NCBI GenBank assembly: GCA_019247305.1
Contig: JAFAPC010000198.1
Span: 1-62,131 of the forward strand
Source of the DNA: Pseudonocardiales bacterium
Lineage (GTDB): Bacteria > Actinomycetota > Actinomycetes > Mycobacteriales > Pseudonocardiaceae
Direction of reading: 5' to 3'
DNA: 62,131 nucleotides
Part shown: piece by piece, positions 10,270 to 19,107 of the stretch
Position numbering within the stretch: position 1 is the first letter of the stretch
Layout of the letters: every line of letters begins with the position of its first letter
The notes under the pieces: model-generated
Database searches by the model: none
What the model was told of the DNA's origin: nothing
What the model saw: the letters and a program-made list of their open reading frames with translations, nothing else
Translations under genes and position numbers: made by a program

Positions 10270-11382
10270 ATGTACCAGCTACTGTTCTCGATCTTCTTCC
10301 GGCGCGTCCCCGCGGAGGCTGCGCACTCTCTGGGCTTCGCGCTGATCCGCGCGGTGGCCTCGGTTCCCGGGCTGGGATGGTTGCTGCGCCGCTGGCTGGC
10401 TCCTCGGGACCCCGTGTTGCGCGTTCGCGCGCTCGGACTCGATGTGCCCGGTCCGCTGGGTCTGGCGGCAGGCTTCGACAAGGACGCCCGGGGAGCTGAC
10501 GCGTTGGGCGCCGTGGGGTTCGCGTTCGTCGAGATCGGCACCGTGACGGCGCACCCACAGCCGGGCAACCCGAAGCCGCGGCTGTTCCGTCTCGCGCGAG
10601 ATCGGGCGTTGCTCAACCGGATGGGATTCAACAACGCGGGCGCGGCGGCGGCCGCCGCCCGACTGCGCGCTCGTCGCTCTCGTCGGGGTGTGGTGGTCGG
10701 GGTCAACATCGGGAAGACGAAGGCCGTCCCGGAGGACGAGGCGGTGGCCGACTACGTGGCCAGCGCGACGGTGCTGGCCGAGGTCGCGGACTACGTGGTG
10801 GTCAACGTCAGCTCGCCCAACACTGCCGGACTGCGCGCTCTACAAGCGGTGGAACGCCTTCAGCCCCTGCTGGTGGGTGTCCGCGCGGCGCTGACGGAGG
10901 CCAGCTCACGGCGGGTGCCGTTGCTGGTGAAGATCGACCCAGAGCTGGCTGAGGAGGACATCGACGCGGTGGCCGACCTTGCGCTGGAACTCGGGCTGGA
11001 CGGGATCATCGCCACCAACACCACGATGTCCCGAAACGGACTGGCTACTGACTCAGTGCAGCTCACAGCGCTGGGGGCGGGTGGTCTGTCCGGTGCCCCA
11101 CTCAAGGACCGTTCCCTGGCGGTGCTGCGCCGGCTGCGCAGCCGGGTCGGGGATCGGGTGGCCCTGGTGGCGGTTGGCGGGATCGAGACCGCCGACGACG
11201 CCTGGGCGCGGATCGAAGCTGGCGCCACACTCCTGCAGGCCTACACCGGTTTCGTCTACGGCGGGCCGCTGTGGCCGCACCGTGTTCACCAAGGCCTGGC
11301 CCGCCGGGTCCGCCAGGCAGGCTACGCCTCGATCAGCCAGGCCGTCGGCTCAGCCATCCCCGAGGGCAACGAGAGCAGCTAG
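10270..11382 (+). CDS. pyrD: Dihydroorotate dehydrogenase (quinone), class 2
   Basis: A 370-residue class 2 dihydroorotate dehydrogenase, oxidising dihydroorotate to orotate with FMN and passing electrons to quinones in pyrimidine synthesis. The N-terminal amphipathic part ([20 protein letters not shown]) is the membrane-association segment of class 2 enzymes. Then [33 protein letters not shown], and [12 protein letters not shown] with the catalytic-base serine, and IATNTT. I chose ATG 10270; the open frame extends upstream over the suf promoter without support. It lies between sufR and mptB, which are adjacent in M. tuberculosis. Confidence 0.95.
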   Translation: MYQLLFSIFFRRVPAEAAHSLGFALIRAVASVPGLGWLLRRWLAPRDPVLRVRALGLDVPGPLGLAAGFDKDARGADALGAVGFAFVEIGTVTAHPQPGNPKPRLFRLARDRALLNRMGFNNAGAAAAAARLRARRSRRGVVVGVNIGKTKAVPEDEAVADYVASATVLAEVADYVVVNVSSPNTAGLRALQAVERLQPLLVGVRAALTEASSRRVPLLVKIDPELAEEDIDAVADLALELGLDGIIATNTTMSRNGLATDSVQLTALGAGGLSGAPLKDRSLAVLRRLRSRVGDRVALVAVGGIETADDAWARIEAGATLLQAYTGFVYGGPLWPHRVHQGLARRVRQAGYASISQAVGSAIPEGNESS

Positions 11383-11461
11383 ACAGCTACGCCGGTGGCC
11401 GAGCGGGGACCCGTTCTGGTTGTGCGGCCGAGCCCCTCCTTATATCAGAACGTCGATCTGG

Positions 11462-12655
11462 CTAGCGTGGTACGCCTGAGCCGTGCAGGGTGGTGAATCC
11501 GGGCTCGGTGCTGGGACCGGGCACCCAGCTGATGATGCGACTGTTGCCGTGAATTCGTACGGCCCGGGTTGCCCAGTCCTGGGCTTCGGTCTCGTCGGCT
11601 GGGCCTCGGCCGTCGATCCGGGCGAGGACTTTGATCAGTTTCCACGCGTCGGTGTAGCGACGGAGGAGGTAGTGCTGGACGCTGATTGCGTCGAGGATGT
11701 ACCAGGCGTTGAGGTCACCGGATGGCTGGTCCCAGGGCAGCAGCCTGTCCTCGGGAAGGTTGATCTGCGAGAGTGCCCAGGCTTGGGCTTGTGCGATCGG
11801 CAGTGACCGGTCTGTGGTGGCTAGCAGTTCGCCCACGGTGGCGTGATGGGTACCCCAGTGAAGCAGGTAGACGCTCAACGAACTTGGCGCAGCGACCTCT
11901 TGGAGCGGGCGCAGGGCTTCGGTGCCAGCCAAGGCGACCCAACCCATCGCAACCTGGCCCGACTGCATCAGCGCCAGGAACTGCTCCGCTGCCTGCATCT
12001 GAGGTGGATCGGCCGCAGTGGAAATGGCCAGGATGATGCCGCCCAGTTCTCGCACCCGCTGGCTGGTCAGACTCGTGCACCCGCCGCTCCACGTTTGGCC
12101 GGTGTCGTCGAGGGTCACGGTCAGCTCGTCGCCGTCGAGGATGGCCACGATGTCGGGAATCGGGGCGTCGAAGACAAAGTCATGTCCGGGGCTCCGTAGC
12201 CCCACCTCCCGGTAAAAGGGCACGGTGTTGACGGTCCAGTGGCCATCGTGGGAGGACAGGAGCACCTGTTCCAGCGATGGGTTGACCAGGATGACCGGCC
12301 GGTCATTGCGCTTTCCGTCCTCTTTGAGCGGGAGAAGGAATGACTGCGTGGCGTAGGACAGCAGTGGCCGGGAGGAAAGGACGGGCGTGGTCGTCCACCC
12401 TGGCGGCTGGCAGCGGGCGTGGTGCAGGCTTGCCGAGGCGAAGGTAATGAGATCGTTGACATGCACAGTGGGCCGCGTCTGTCCGAGATCCCAGCCGCAG
12501 GTCTGGCAGTCCTTCGGCCACAGGTGCAGCGCCAGCTCGGCTAGACCCTCGCGTCCCAGGTTGATGGCGGTCTGTTCGTCAACGACGAAGGGATAGTCGG
12601 CGTCGATCATTGGCGCGGACTGGCGTCGGTTCCGTAGGCGTTTCCCCTTGCCCAT
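11462..12655 (-). CDS. Zinc-ribbon protein, ATPase-less paralogue
   Basis: A 397-residue protein. Its first 230 residues align along their length with the protein encoded at 13478-14884: LGREGLAELALHLWPKDCQTCG here versus LGPRGLEELSRNLWLGKCQSCG there, then LHHARCQPPGW versus LHHSRCQRPRW, FYREVGL versus FYRPLGL, and ILAISTAADPPQ versus VLGVSTAVDPCQ. C-x2-C plus H-x3-C looks like a zinc site. The C-terminal 160 residues differ and contain no P-loop. ATG 12655 is chosen; GTG 12673 is possible. It is divergent from the AbrB/RelE pair. Function unknown. Confidence 0.6.
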   Translation of the reverse strand: MGKGKRLRNRRQSAPMIDADYPFVVDEQTAINLGREGLAELALHLWPKDCQTCGWDLGQTRPTVHVNDLITFASASLHHARCQPPGWTTTPVLSSRPLLSYATQSFLLPLKEDGKRNDRPVILVNPSLEQVLLSSHDGHWTVNTVPFYREVGLRSPGHDFVFDAPIPDIVAILDGDELTVTLDDTGQTWSGGCTSLTSQRVRELGGIILAISTAADPPQMQAAEQFLALMQSGQVAMGWVALAGTEALRPLQEVAAPSSLSVYLLHWGTHHATVGELLATTDRSLPIAQAQAWALSQINLPEDRLLPWDQPSGDLNAWYILDAISVQHYLLRRYTDAWKLIKVLARIDGRGPADETEAQDWATRAVRIHGNSRIISWVPGPSTEPGFTTLHGSGVPR

Positions 12656-12850
12656 CCTGCGATCGCCTCCCACGACGAGCGTGCGCGCACTTGGGTGCGG
12701 TTACCGAGAGTGACTTTCCCGTACCCCGAGTGACTGTGAGGAATCACCCTATACGGGCTCGTCAGCATATCGTACTGTTGGATTTTCGTCCCTAAGGGGC
12801 ATCGGTCCTGGCAAGGCGATCGCGGGTAACGAGAAAGAGGTGAGAGCGGG
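12656..12850. promoter_or_regulatory. Divergent promoter region of the zinc-ribbon gene and TA pair
   Basis: A 195-bp region without a gene. It contains the direct repeat CGAGAGTGACT / CGAGTGACT at about 12705-12735 and an AT-rich patch (CATATCGTACT) near 12770. AGAAAGAGGTGAGAG precedes the antitoxin ATG 12851 and is a reasonable ribosome site. An AbrB-type antitoxin would be expected to bind here. Confidence 0.35.
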
Positions 12851-13177
12851 ATGGCTGGCAGGCCGGACCACCACAGCGTCGAGGTAGTGAGCCGGGCACA
12901 GCTGCGCAAGAAGAGCCAGATCACCCTGCCTCAAGACGTACGGGATGCCCTACACCTGTCCGAGGGTGACGAGGTGGAGTTCACCGTGCACGCCGACGGT
13001 GAGGTCACCGTGCGCGGGATGACTGTCATTCCAACTGAGCAGCGCTGGTTCTGGGCCGAGGACTGGCAGGCCGGCGAACGCGAGGCCAGCGAAGAGATCG
13101 CAGCGGGCGACACGACCGCGTACGACTCAGCTGAGGAGTTCCTGGGTCATCTAGACGAGCTCGACGCGAGTACCTGA
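12851..13177 (+). CDS. AbrB/MazE-type antitoxin
   Basis: A 108-residue protein with a swapped-hairpin AbrB DNA-binding domain at about 8-52: QLRKKSQITLPQDVRDALHLSEGDEVEFTV is a textbook AbrB/SpoVT/MazE signature. The C-terminal half (WFWAEDWQAGEREASEEIAAGD) is the conserved tail of actinobacterial antitoxins of this type and probably binds the toxin. Its stop overlaps the toxin ATG by one base (TGATG). It is likely an autoregulator. Confidence 0.85.
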   Translation: MAGRPDHHSVEVVSRAQLRKKSQITLPQDVRDALHLSEGDEVEFTVHADGEVTVRGMTVIPTEQRWFWAEDWQAGEREASEEIAAGDTTAYDSAEEFLGHLDELDAST

Positions 13178-13470
13178 TGCCGACGTTCGAGACCACTCAG
13201 CGCTTCGACCGCGATCTGCACAAGCTCACCCGTGAGCAGCGACACCAGTTCCGCAATGTGCTCGCAGCCGAGTTCATTCCCGGGCTCAAGGCGCAGCAGT
13301 TCCGTCCTCGGCTGCGAGTCAAGCGGGTCCGATCGACCGCTAAGGTATGGGAGATGAGCTGGGCACCGGATGGCCGGGCAACCTTCGAGTACGGCGCCGA
13401 GCGACGACCCGGCGAGCCGCATGTGATCTGGCGTCGCATCGGTGCGCACGACATCTTCGGTTGTCCTTGA
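13177..13470 (+). CDS. RelE/ParE-like toxin
   Basis: A 97-residue basic protein. FDRDLHKLTREQRHQFRNVL, FRPRLRVKRVRSTAKVWEMSW and VIWRRIGAHDIF fit the RelE/ParE superfamily fold, in which the central strands end in a WRRIGxHDxF motif. RelE relatives cleave mRNA on the ribosome; the key residues differ from classic RelE, so the activity is uncertain. The pair is a hybrid, an AbrB-type antitoxin with a RelE-type toxin. It lies between the two zinc-ribbon paralogues, and ends 8 bp before the convergent ATPase gene. Confidence 0.75.
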   Translation: MPTFETTQRFDRDLHKLTREQRHQFRNVLAAEFIPGLKAQQFRPRLRVKRVRSTAKVWEMSWAPDGRATFEYGAERRPGEPHVIWRRIGAHDIFGCP

Positions 13471-13477
13471 CGTCGGG

Positions 13478-14884
13478 TCAGTCGCGGCCGCGTAGCCGGA
13501 GTACCTCATCGAGCTGTTCTTGGTTGAAGACCATGATGTTTCGCTGGGTCAGCGCGCGCAGTAAATCATGGCGGCCGGCGAAGTCCTCGACGTCGACCGA
13601 CATTGTCGAGACAACGATGCCCACGCCCACCTTCGGGCCGTTGATCGCGATATGCGTAGCCAACGATGCCGCGTCTGGGTCACGCAGCACTTCGTGTGCG
13701 TCATCGACAGCTAGCAGCATGCCCGGATACTCCGGGCTCGGGTCGCGATAGCGCTCTCCGTGCGGTGTCCGAGCATCGACCGCGCGGACGAACGCGGCGA
13801 GCAGATCGCTAGCCTCGGTCCGGGTGGTGGCGACACCAACCGCTCTCTCCCCGAAGAGCTCTGCCAGCCTGTTGCGATTGAGAGGATCGACAAGACCGTA
13901 GTGAAATACCGTCGAGTACAGCGCTTCCAGGATCAAGATGCTGAGAATATTGGTTTTGCCAGTGTCGGCTGGTCCGGCGATCAGGCCGTTTTCCACGCCG
14001 ACGCCAGGGGTGTGGAGCCGCCAGTAGATAGGCCCATCCATGCCGGTTCCAAGCTCGAATCGGCCAGTGTGAAGGTCGTAGGTGGGCCCGCGGTACTCGA
14101 CCATCTCCGGTAACCAGTCCATGTCACGGGATTCATCGGCGTGGGTGAATTCAGAATTCACCATGACGGTGTGGCCGGTCAGATTCGGGGGAGGTTCTCT
14201 CGTGCACAGCGCCGTGAAGATCAGGGCGATGTCGCCTGAGTCGCGAATGCGTTTGAGTGGCTCGGGGTTCTCCAGCTGGCATGGATCGACTGCAGTCGAG
14301 ACGCCGAGGACGACTCCGTTGTGGCGGCGGATCTCGTTAGCGATCGCGCGGTGGTTGGCATCGAGGGGAGCTATCCAGTACAGCTGACCGCACCGCACGA
14401 TCAGCCTATCGTCGGTCAGCCACGCGGTCACCACGTCGGAGGTGCTGCGAGCCAGTTCAGACGAGGGTGGTTTCAATCCAAGTGGTCGGTAGAAATCGAC
14501 CGTGGCCGCCCTATAGCGGCCAGAGCTGGTGGCAGTGAGGGTTACTTCTTCCAACCCGGGATTGACGACCAGCGTCGGCAGAAAAGTGTCGAGACTGGGA
14601 TCGCCGAACGGCATGCCAACCAGTGCAATCGCGGTAGTCAAGTACCGGCGGGGCAGTCCGGGCCCCGTACGTGACCAGCGGGGACGCTGGCACCTCGAGT
14701 GATGCAGCGTCGCAGTGATCGACAGTCCGTCGTCCACGATCACGACAGCCGGAACGTCCGTATCAAGGCCAGATCCGCATGACTGGCACTTACCCAACCA
14801 GAGGTTTCGAGACAGCTCTTCCAGTCCGCGAGGACCAAGCTCCAAGCGGGTGAACGGATCTGCCCGCAAACTCCTCAGTGCCAT
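13478..14884 (-). CDS. Zinc-ribbon protein with FtsK/AAA-like ATPase domain
   Basis: A 468-residue protein. The N-terminal 230 residues are homologous to the protein at 11462-12655, with C-x2-C (GKCQSCGS) and H-x3-C (LHHSRC). The C-terminal half is a P-loop motor domain: Walker A in LIAGPADTGKTNIL, Walker B in MLLAVDDAHEVL, and a sensor-like VVSTMSVD. The layout resembles FtsK/TraB DNA translocases of actinobacterial conjugative elements, but the protein is short and has no membrane segment. I chose ATG 14884 (MALRSLRADPF); the frame extends 15 codons upstream, towards the divergent mptB start. Function unknown. Confidence 0.6.
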   Translation of the reverse strand: MALRSLRADPFTRLELGPRGLEELSRNLWLGKCQSCGSGLDTDVPAVVIVDDGLSITATLHHSRCQRPRWSRTGPGLPRRYLTTAIALVGMPFGDPSLDTFLPTLVVNPGLEEVTLTATSSGRYRAATVDFYRPLGLKPPSSELARSTSDVVTAWLTDDRLIVRCGQLYWIAPLDANHRAIANEIRRHNGVVLGVSTAVDPCQLENPEPLKRIRDSGDIALIFTALCTREPPPNLTGHTVMVNSEFTHADESRDMDWLPEMVEYRGPTYDLHTGRFELGTGMDGPIYWRLHTPGVGVENGLIAGPADTGKTNILSILILEALYSTVFHYGLVDPLNRNRLAELFGERAVGVATTRTEASDLLAAFVRAVDARTPHGERYRDPSPEYPGMLLAVDDAHEVLRDPDAASLATHIAINGPKVGVGIVVSTMSVDVEDFAGRHDLLRALTQRNIMVFNQEQLDEVLRLRGRD

Positions 14885-14899
14885 GAAGCAATCATCCCA

Positions 14900-16705
14900 G
14901 TGAACACGGAAACGTCTAATGACTACCACAATCGTCAGGGCTCCCGGGTACGGGTCGCCGACGCCACGAACGTGGTGGTCGACCTCATGCGGGTGCGCGC
15001 GGTCATCGGCCGTATCGCCCTTAAGTTCGGCGAGCTCGCCGGGCGGCCGAGCTTGACATCGCCCTGGGCTACCCTGCTCGGCGTGGTGACCGGGAAGGCG
15101 CGTGGTGTCGGTGCCAGTTCCTGGGCACCGGAAACGCTGGTCAGGACCCAGTCTGGGGCCTCGTCCTGCGGTGGCGGGCTGGATCTGGCCGAGACCCGCC
15201 AGCTTGACACGGTGCGCCGGTTCGGCACCGTCGGCGCGCTCCTCATGGGCCTGGGCTCACTCGGGGCGGGGACGGCTCCGGTGCTGGGCAATCCAGTGGT
15301 CGGTCGCCCGGTGCTGGGCCTGTTCCCTCGGATGCCCACCGCGTCGCTGGCCCTCGCCTATACCGGCATGGTCATGGTGGTGCTGGCCTGGTTGTGGCTC
15401 GGCGCGCTGGCCGCTCCCGGACGGCCCCGGCTGATCTCCCGAGCCCAGCTGGACCGCACGATGCTGATGTGGGCAACGCCGCTGCTCCTCGCCCCGCCGA
15501 TGTTCAGCCGGGACGTCTACAGCTACCTGGCGCAGGGAGCGATGGTCAACCGCGGGCTGGACCCCTACACGCTGGGTCCGGCCGAGGCACTGGGTGTGGA
15601 CCATCCCCTGGTGCGGGGGATCCCCACAATCTGGCGCAACACGCCGGCGCCGTACGGCCCGTTATTTCTCACCTTGGGCAGGCCGATCGATTGGATTGCT
15701 GGCGACGACGTTGTGCTCGGCACCTTGCTGCACCGCAGCCTTACGGTGGCGGGCCTCGTGATGATCATCTGGGCGCTGCCCCGGTTGGCCCGCCGGGTGG
15801 GCATCTCGCCGATGTTCGCGCTGTGGCTCGGCGCCGCCAACCCGTTGGTGTTGTTTCACCTCATCAGCGGGGTGCACAACGAGGCGCTGATGATTGGCCT
15901 GATGCTGGTTGGCCTGGAGCTGGCGCTGCGCCGGCCGGAGATCGGACCAGCCCTGCTCGGCGGCACCACCCTCATCGCAGCCGCAGCCCAAGTGAAGGTA
16001 CCCGCCGCGCTCGCGCTCGGTTTCGTCATCATGTGGTACGCCCGGCATCACGGCGGTGGGCGGCGCGACGTGGTGTGGGCCGCAGTGGCGGTCGGCGGGG
16101 TCGCCCTGGCCACCACTGTGGCGATCGGGCTGGGCACCGGGCTCGGGTTTGGCTGGGTGGGTGCGCTCGGCACGCCGAACGTGGTGCGCAGCTGGATGTC
16201 GGTGGTGACCGAGTTCGGCCTGTTAGGCGGGTGGATCGGCAGCCTCCTCGGGTTGGGTGACCACATCACCTCGGTGCTCGCGCTCACCCGGTTCACCGGA
16301 CTGGCCGCCGCTGGTGGACTTTGCCTACTGCTGTTGTGGCGTTGCTGGAAGGGACGCCTCGATCCGCTAGCCGGGCTCGGGGCCGGGCTGGGTGCTGTGG
16401 TGCTGCTGGGACCAGTGGTGCATCCGTGGTACGTGTTGTGGGCGGTGATCCCGTTGGCGGCGTCCGCCACTCACCTGGCTTTCCGCAGCACCGCGACGGT
16501 GGTCTGCGCGGTGCTCGCCGTGGTGGTAGCGCCCACCGGCTCAGATTTTCTGTTCCGGGCCTGGGTGCTGCCCTCGGCGATCGCGGCGGCTGCGGTCACC
16601 CTCGTGGTGCCGGTGGCGCTGGTTCGCGGGCGCACTCCCCCGTTGTGGGGGGCGTTCTCCGGGGTCCGTGAGGCCAGTGTGCCCCAATCCGGGGGCGCGA
16701 CCTAG
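14900..16705 (+). CDS. mptB: Polyprenol-phosphomannose alpha-1,6-mannosyltransferase MptB-like
   Basis: A large integral-membrane GT-C glycosyltransferase. From about residue 105 it follows the MptB pattern: RRFGTVGALLMGLGSLGAG, many hydrophobic helices, and the loop FSRDVYSYLAQGAMVNRGLDPY with the conserved acidic residue, then APYGPLF and HNEALMIGLMLVG. In Mycobacterium and Corynebacterium MptB extends the lipomannan core on the outer membrane face from polyprenyl-phosphomannose. The N-terminus is uncertain: GTG 14900 gives an extra 100-residue stretch of weak similarity and a later GTG (for example 15083) may be used. Next to sufR in M. tuberculosis (Rv1459c); here pyrD and an accessory block lie between. 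Confidence 0.85.
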   Translation: MNTETSNDYHNRQGSRVRVADATNVVVDLMRVRAVIGRIALKFGELAGRPSLTSPWATLLGVVTGKARGVGASSWAPETLVRTQSGASSCGGGLDLAETRQLDTVRRFGTVGALLMGLGSLGAGTAPVLGNPVVGRPVLGLFPRMPTASLALAYTGMVMVVLAWLWLGALAAPGRPRLISRAQLDRTMLMWATPLLLAPPMFSRDVYSYLAQGAMVNRGLDPYTLGPAEALGVDHPLVRGIPTIWRNTPAPYGPLFLTLGRPIDWIAGDDVVLGTLLHRSLTVAGLVMIIWALPRLARRVGISPMFALWLGAANPLVLFHLISGVHNEALMIGLMLVGLELALRRPEIGPALLGGTTLIAAAAQVKVPAALALGFVIMWYARHHGGGRRDVVWAAVAVGGVALATTVAIGLGTGLGFGWVGALGTPNVVRSWMSVVTEFGLLGGWIGSLLGLGDHITSVLALTRFTGLAAAGGLCLLLLWRCWKGRLDPLAGLGAGLGAVVLLGPVVHPWYVLWAVIPLAASATHLAFRSTATVVCAVLAVVVAPTGSDFLFRAWVLPSAIAAAAVTLVVPVALVRGRTPPLWGAFSGVREASVPQSGGAT

Positions 16706-16710
16706 GCTCT

Positions 16711-17652
16711 GTGAACGTGACCCCGCTCGCGCCATCGGCTGCTGTCGAGGTCCGCGGCCTGGTTCGGAGCTTCGGCACCCTCCGGGCCGTGGACGGTCTC
16801 GACCTGCGGATGCAGCCAGCCACGGTGCTGGCTCTGCTGGGGCCCAACGGTGCCGGCAAGACCACCACGATCGAGGTGTGCGAAGGGTTTCAGCGCCCCG
16901 ATGCCGGGACGGTCCGCGTGCTGGGGCTGGACCCGATCGCCGACGGTGCCGCGCTGCGCCCCCGCGTGGGGGTGATGTCCCAGGGCGGCGGGGCCTACCC
17001 GGGCGTGCGGGCCGCTGAGATGCTGCAGCTGGTCGCGGTCTGCGCGGCCCAGCCGCTGAACGTCGGATGGCTGCTTGAGGTGCTCGGGCTCACTGGCGTG
17101 GCGCGAGTCCCCTACAAGCGGCTCTCCGGCGGCCAGCAGCAGCGGCTTGCGCTGGCCTGCGCCCTGGTCGGACGCCCGGAAGTGGTCTTCCTCGACGAGC
17201 CCACCGCCGGTATGGACCCGCAGGCCCGACGGCTGGTCTGGGACATCATCGAGCGGCTGCGCACCGACGGCGTCAGCGTGCTGTTCACCACGCACCTGAT
17301 GGCGGAGGCCGAGGCGTTGGCCGACCAGGTGGTGATCATCGACCATGGCCGGGTGGTGGCCCAGGGCAGCCCTGCTGAGCTGACCTCATCGGATATGGAG
17401 CGGCAACTTCGGTTCGAGGCCCGGCCCGGCCTGGAGCTCGGCCCGCTGTGCACCGCATTGCCCGAGGGATGCCGGGTCAGTGAACCGCGCCCCGGGGGAT
17501 ACCTCATCGAGGGCCTGATCGACCCGCAGGTCATGGCTACCGTGACCGCATGGTGCGCCCAGCAAGGGGTGTTCCCCGAGGACCTACACGTGTCCAAACG
17601 CAGCCTGGAGGACGTGTTCCTGGAGCTCACCGGACGGGAGCTGCGACCGTGA
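16711..17652 (+). CDS. ABC transporter ATP-binding protein
   Basis: A 313-residue ABC ATPase of the DrrA/exporter type. Walker A GPNGAGKTT at about 50, Q-loop in VMSQGGGAYPG, signature LSGGQQQR, Walker B VVFLDEPTAGMDPQ and H-loop FTTHLM. A C-terminal extension of about 80 residues follows, as in drug and polyketide-glycolipid exporters. It is followed by the permease with a GTGA overlap. The pair corresponds to the Rv1458c/Rv1457c position beside mptB. Export of an envelope precursor is plausible but not shown. GTG 16711 lies 5 bases after the mptB stop. Confidence 0.92.
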   Translation: MNVTPLAPSAAVEVRGLVRSFGTLRAVDGLDLRMQPATVLALLGPNGAGKTTTIEVCEGFQRPDAGTVRVLGLDPIADGAALRPRVGVMSQGGGAYPGVRAAEMLQLVAVCAAQPLNVGWLLEVLGLTGVARVPYKRLSGGQQQRLALACALVGRPEVVFLDEPTAGMDPQARRLVWDIIERLRTDGVSVLFTTHLMAEAEALADQVVIIDHGRVVAQGSPAELTSSDMERQLRFEARPGLELGPLCTALPEGCRVSEPRPGGYLIEGLIDPQVMATVTAWCAQQGVFPEDLHVSKRSLEDVFLELTGRELRP

Positions 17653-18419
17653 CTTTCTCCCCCGGCACCTTCGCACCCGCCCCGGGCCGGGGCCGGCTGT
17701 CGCGGATGCTGCTCACCCAGGCTCGTACTGAATTCGTTCTAACCCTGCGCAATGGGGAGCAGGTGCTACTCACGCTGCTCATCCCGCTGGCAATGCTGGT
17801 CGGGCTCACCCTGCTGAACGTGGTGCCGGTGCCCAGCCCGCGGGTGGACAACGTCACTCCACGTATTCTGGCGTTGGCCGTGATGTCCACCGCGTTCACC
17901 GGGCAGGCCATCGCGCTGGGCTTCGACCGCCGCTACGGGGTCCTCAAACGGTTGGCCGCCACCGCATTGCCACGCTGGTCCCTGGTCGCTGGCCGGATGC
18001 TCGCGGTGCTCGGGGTGGTGCTGGTGCAGCTCGTCGTGCTCGGCGCGGTGGCCCTCGCCCTGGGCTGGCACCCAGCACCGGCTGGGGTGGCTCCCGCCGC
18101 GCTGCTGACGCTGGCCGGCACTCTCGCGTTCGGCGCGCTCGGGGTGCTGCTCGGGGGGACGCTGCGGGCCGACGTGGTGCTCGCGGTGGCGAACACGGTC
18201 TGGTTGGTGCTCGTCGTGGCGGGCGGCATCGTGCTATCCGTGCACGCCTTGCCCGGATCACTCTCCGCGATCGCCGCTGCACTGCCCTCCGGTGCACTGG
18301 CTGAAGGCCTGCATACCGCGCTGGTCACCAGCGCCACCCCCTGGGACGCACTGGGGGTGCTGCTGGCGTGGGCCACCGGCGCCGCCGTGCTCGCCGCCCG
18401 AACTCTGCGCCTGTCCTAA
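17649..18419 (+). CDS. ABC transporter permease
   Basis: A 256-residue ABC-2 type membrane subunit with six predicted helices, starting after a cytoplasmic N-terminus (RMLLTQARTEFVLTLRNGEQ). Hydrophobic segments include VLLTLLIPLAMLVGLTLL, LAVMSTAFTGQAIALGF and VVLAVANTVWLVLVVAGG. GTG 17649 overlaps the ATPase stop by 4 bp; the longer frame upstream is a shadow of the ATPase gene. It forms an exporter with 16711-17652. M. tuberculosis has a second permease (Rv1456c) here; it is absent. Confidence 0.9.
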   Translation: MTFSPGTFAPAPGRGRLSRMLLTQARTEFVLTLRNGEQVLLTLLIPLAMLVGLTLLNVVPVPSPRVDNVTPRILALAVMSTAFTGQAIALGFDRRYGVLKRLAATALPRWSLVAGRMLAVLGVVLVQLVVLGAVALALGWHPAPAGVAPAALLTLAGTLAFGALGVLLGGTLRADVVLAVANTVWLVLVVAGGIVLSVHALPGSLSAIAAALPSGALAEGLHTALVTSATPWDALGVLLAWATGAAVLAARTLRLS

Positions 18420-18525
18420 ACCCACTCCGCGAGCTCGGTGAACCTACAAGTCCCTATAGCACACGAAACCGAGGGGGGATACGGCATCTGAGCACCATGG
18501 CCGGCACGTTGTCGCCAGGCTTACT

Positions 18526-18774
18526 CAGGAAGCCGGGGCCGGCCGCCGGCCACGCCGACTTGCCGCAGCCAAGATCGACCTAGCCCTTGCCTTGCTCCTG
18601 ACCGACTGTCTCGATGAGGCCTGCGCCGTCACCCAGGAGTCCATGCTTTCCGGTCGCCTGGCGGCCTCGAACCACTGGCGGGCGCTTGAGGTGGTCCGGG
18701 CTATCGAAACGCGAGGCCTGCCAGAAGCATCGGACCTGCGGGAAGCGTACGCGCTGATACGGCGGGGCGGGTGA
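18526..18774 (+). pseudogene. C-terminal remnant of an XRE-TPR regulator
   Basis: An open frame with no start and no N-terminal domain: RRLAAAKIDLALALLLTDCL, then DEACAVTQESMLSGRLAASN and an ending AYALIRRGG. The pattern of paired helices (DLA-A-LL-D-DEAC, then ALEVVRAIE) matches the last tetratricopeptide repeats of Streptomyces-type XRE regulators, compare the intact-length relative at 22101-23435. It is the first piece of the eroded island downstream of the ABC exporter. Confidence 0.45.
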
Positions 18775-18960
18775 CTCCAACTACGGCGCACCGGGGAGGT
18801 TGTGTAGTAGCGGTCAGTTGCGGGGCGATGTGGCAAGCTCGGTTGAGCGCGTCGGGGACTTGAACCCGGCCGCCCGTGCAGGGTCCAAGGGTCACGCCTC
18901 ACGTCGTGGTGACGACGCGGATACTGTGGGTGCACAAAAACGAAGGGATGGAGGCCGGCG

Positions 18961-19107
18961 ATGGGCAAGCATAACAAGGATGAGGATGATGCCGAGGACG
19001 AACGCAAGGACGACACCAAAGACGACGGCAAGCACAATATCGGCGATGACAAAGCGACCGGCAAGCAGCCAGGCGACATCAACCCCCGGGACTACGAGAA
19101 GCGGTGA
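18961..19107 (+). CDS. 48-residue highly charged peptide, candidate RiPP precursor
   Basis: MGKHNKDEDDAEDERKDDTK is the start; the last residues are NPRDYEKR. Of 48 residues, 12 are Asp, 4 Glu, 8 Lys and 3 Arg, with almost no hydrophobic residue and no signal sequence. GGAGG lies 6 bases before ATG 18961. The stop overlaps the GTG of the downstream methyltransferase by 4 bp (GTGA), so the two are translationally coupled. I recall that imiditide-type RiPPs consist of a multiply charged precursor and a PIMT homologue that forms one aspartimide. The peptide has suitable sites, such as D22-G23 and D18-T19. The role as substrate is inference. A non-RiPP small acidic/basic protein is the alternative. 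Confidence 0.7.
   Translation: MGKHNKDEDDAEDERKDDTKDDGKHNIGDDKATGKQPGDINPRDYEKR

Noticed and set aside
18850..18880. A tRNA-like T-arm (CGGGTTCAAGTCCCCG on the minus strand)
   Set aside because: No acceptor stem, D-arm or anticodon loop can be built around it, and the T-stem has a mismatch. It could be a decayed attachment site of the island, but that cannot be supported.
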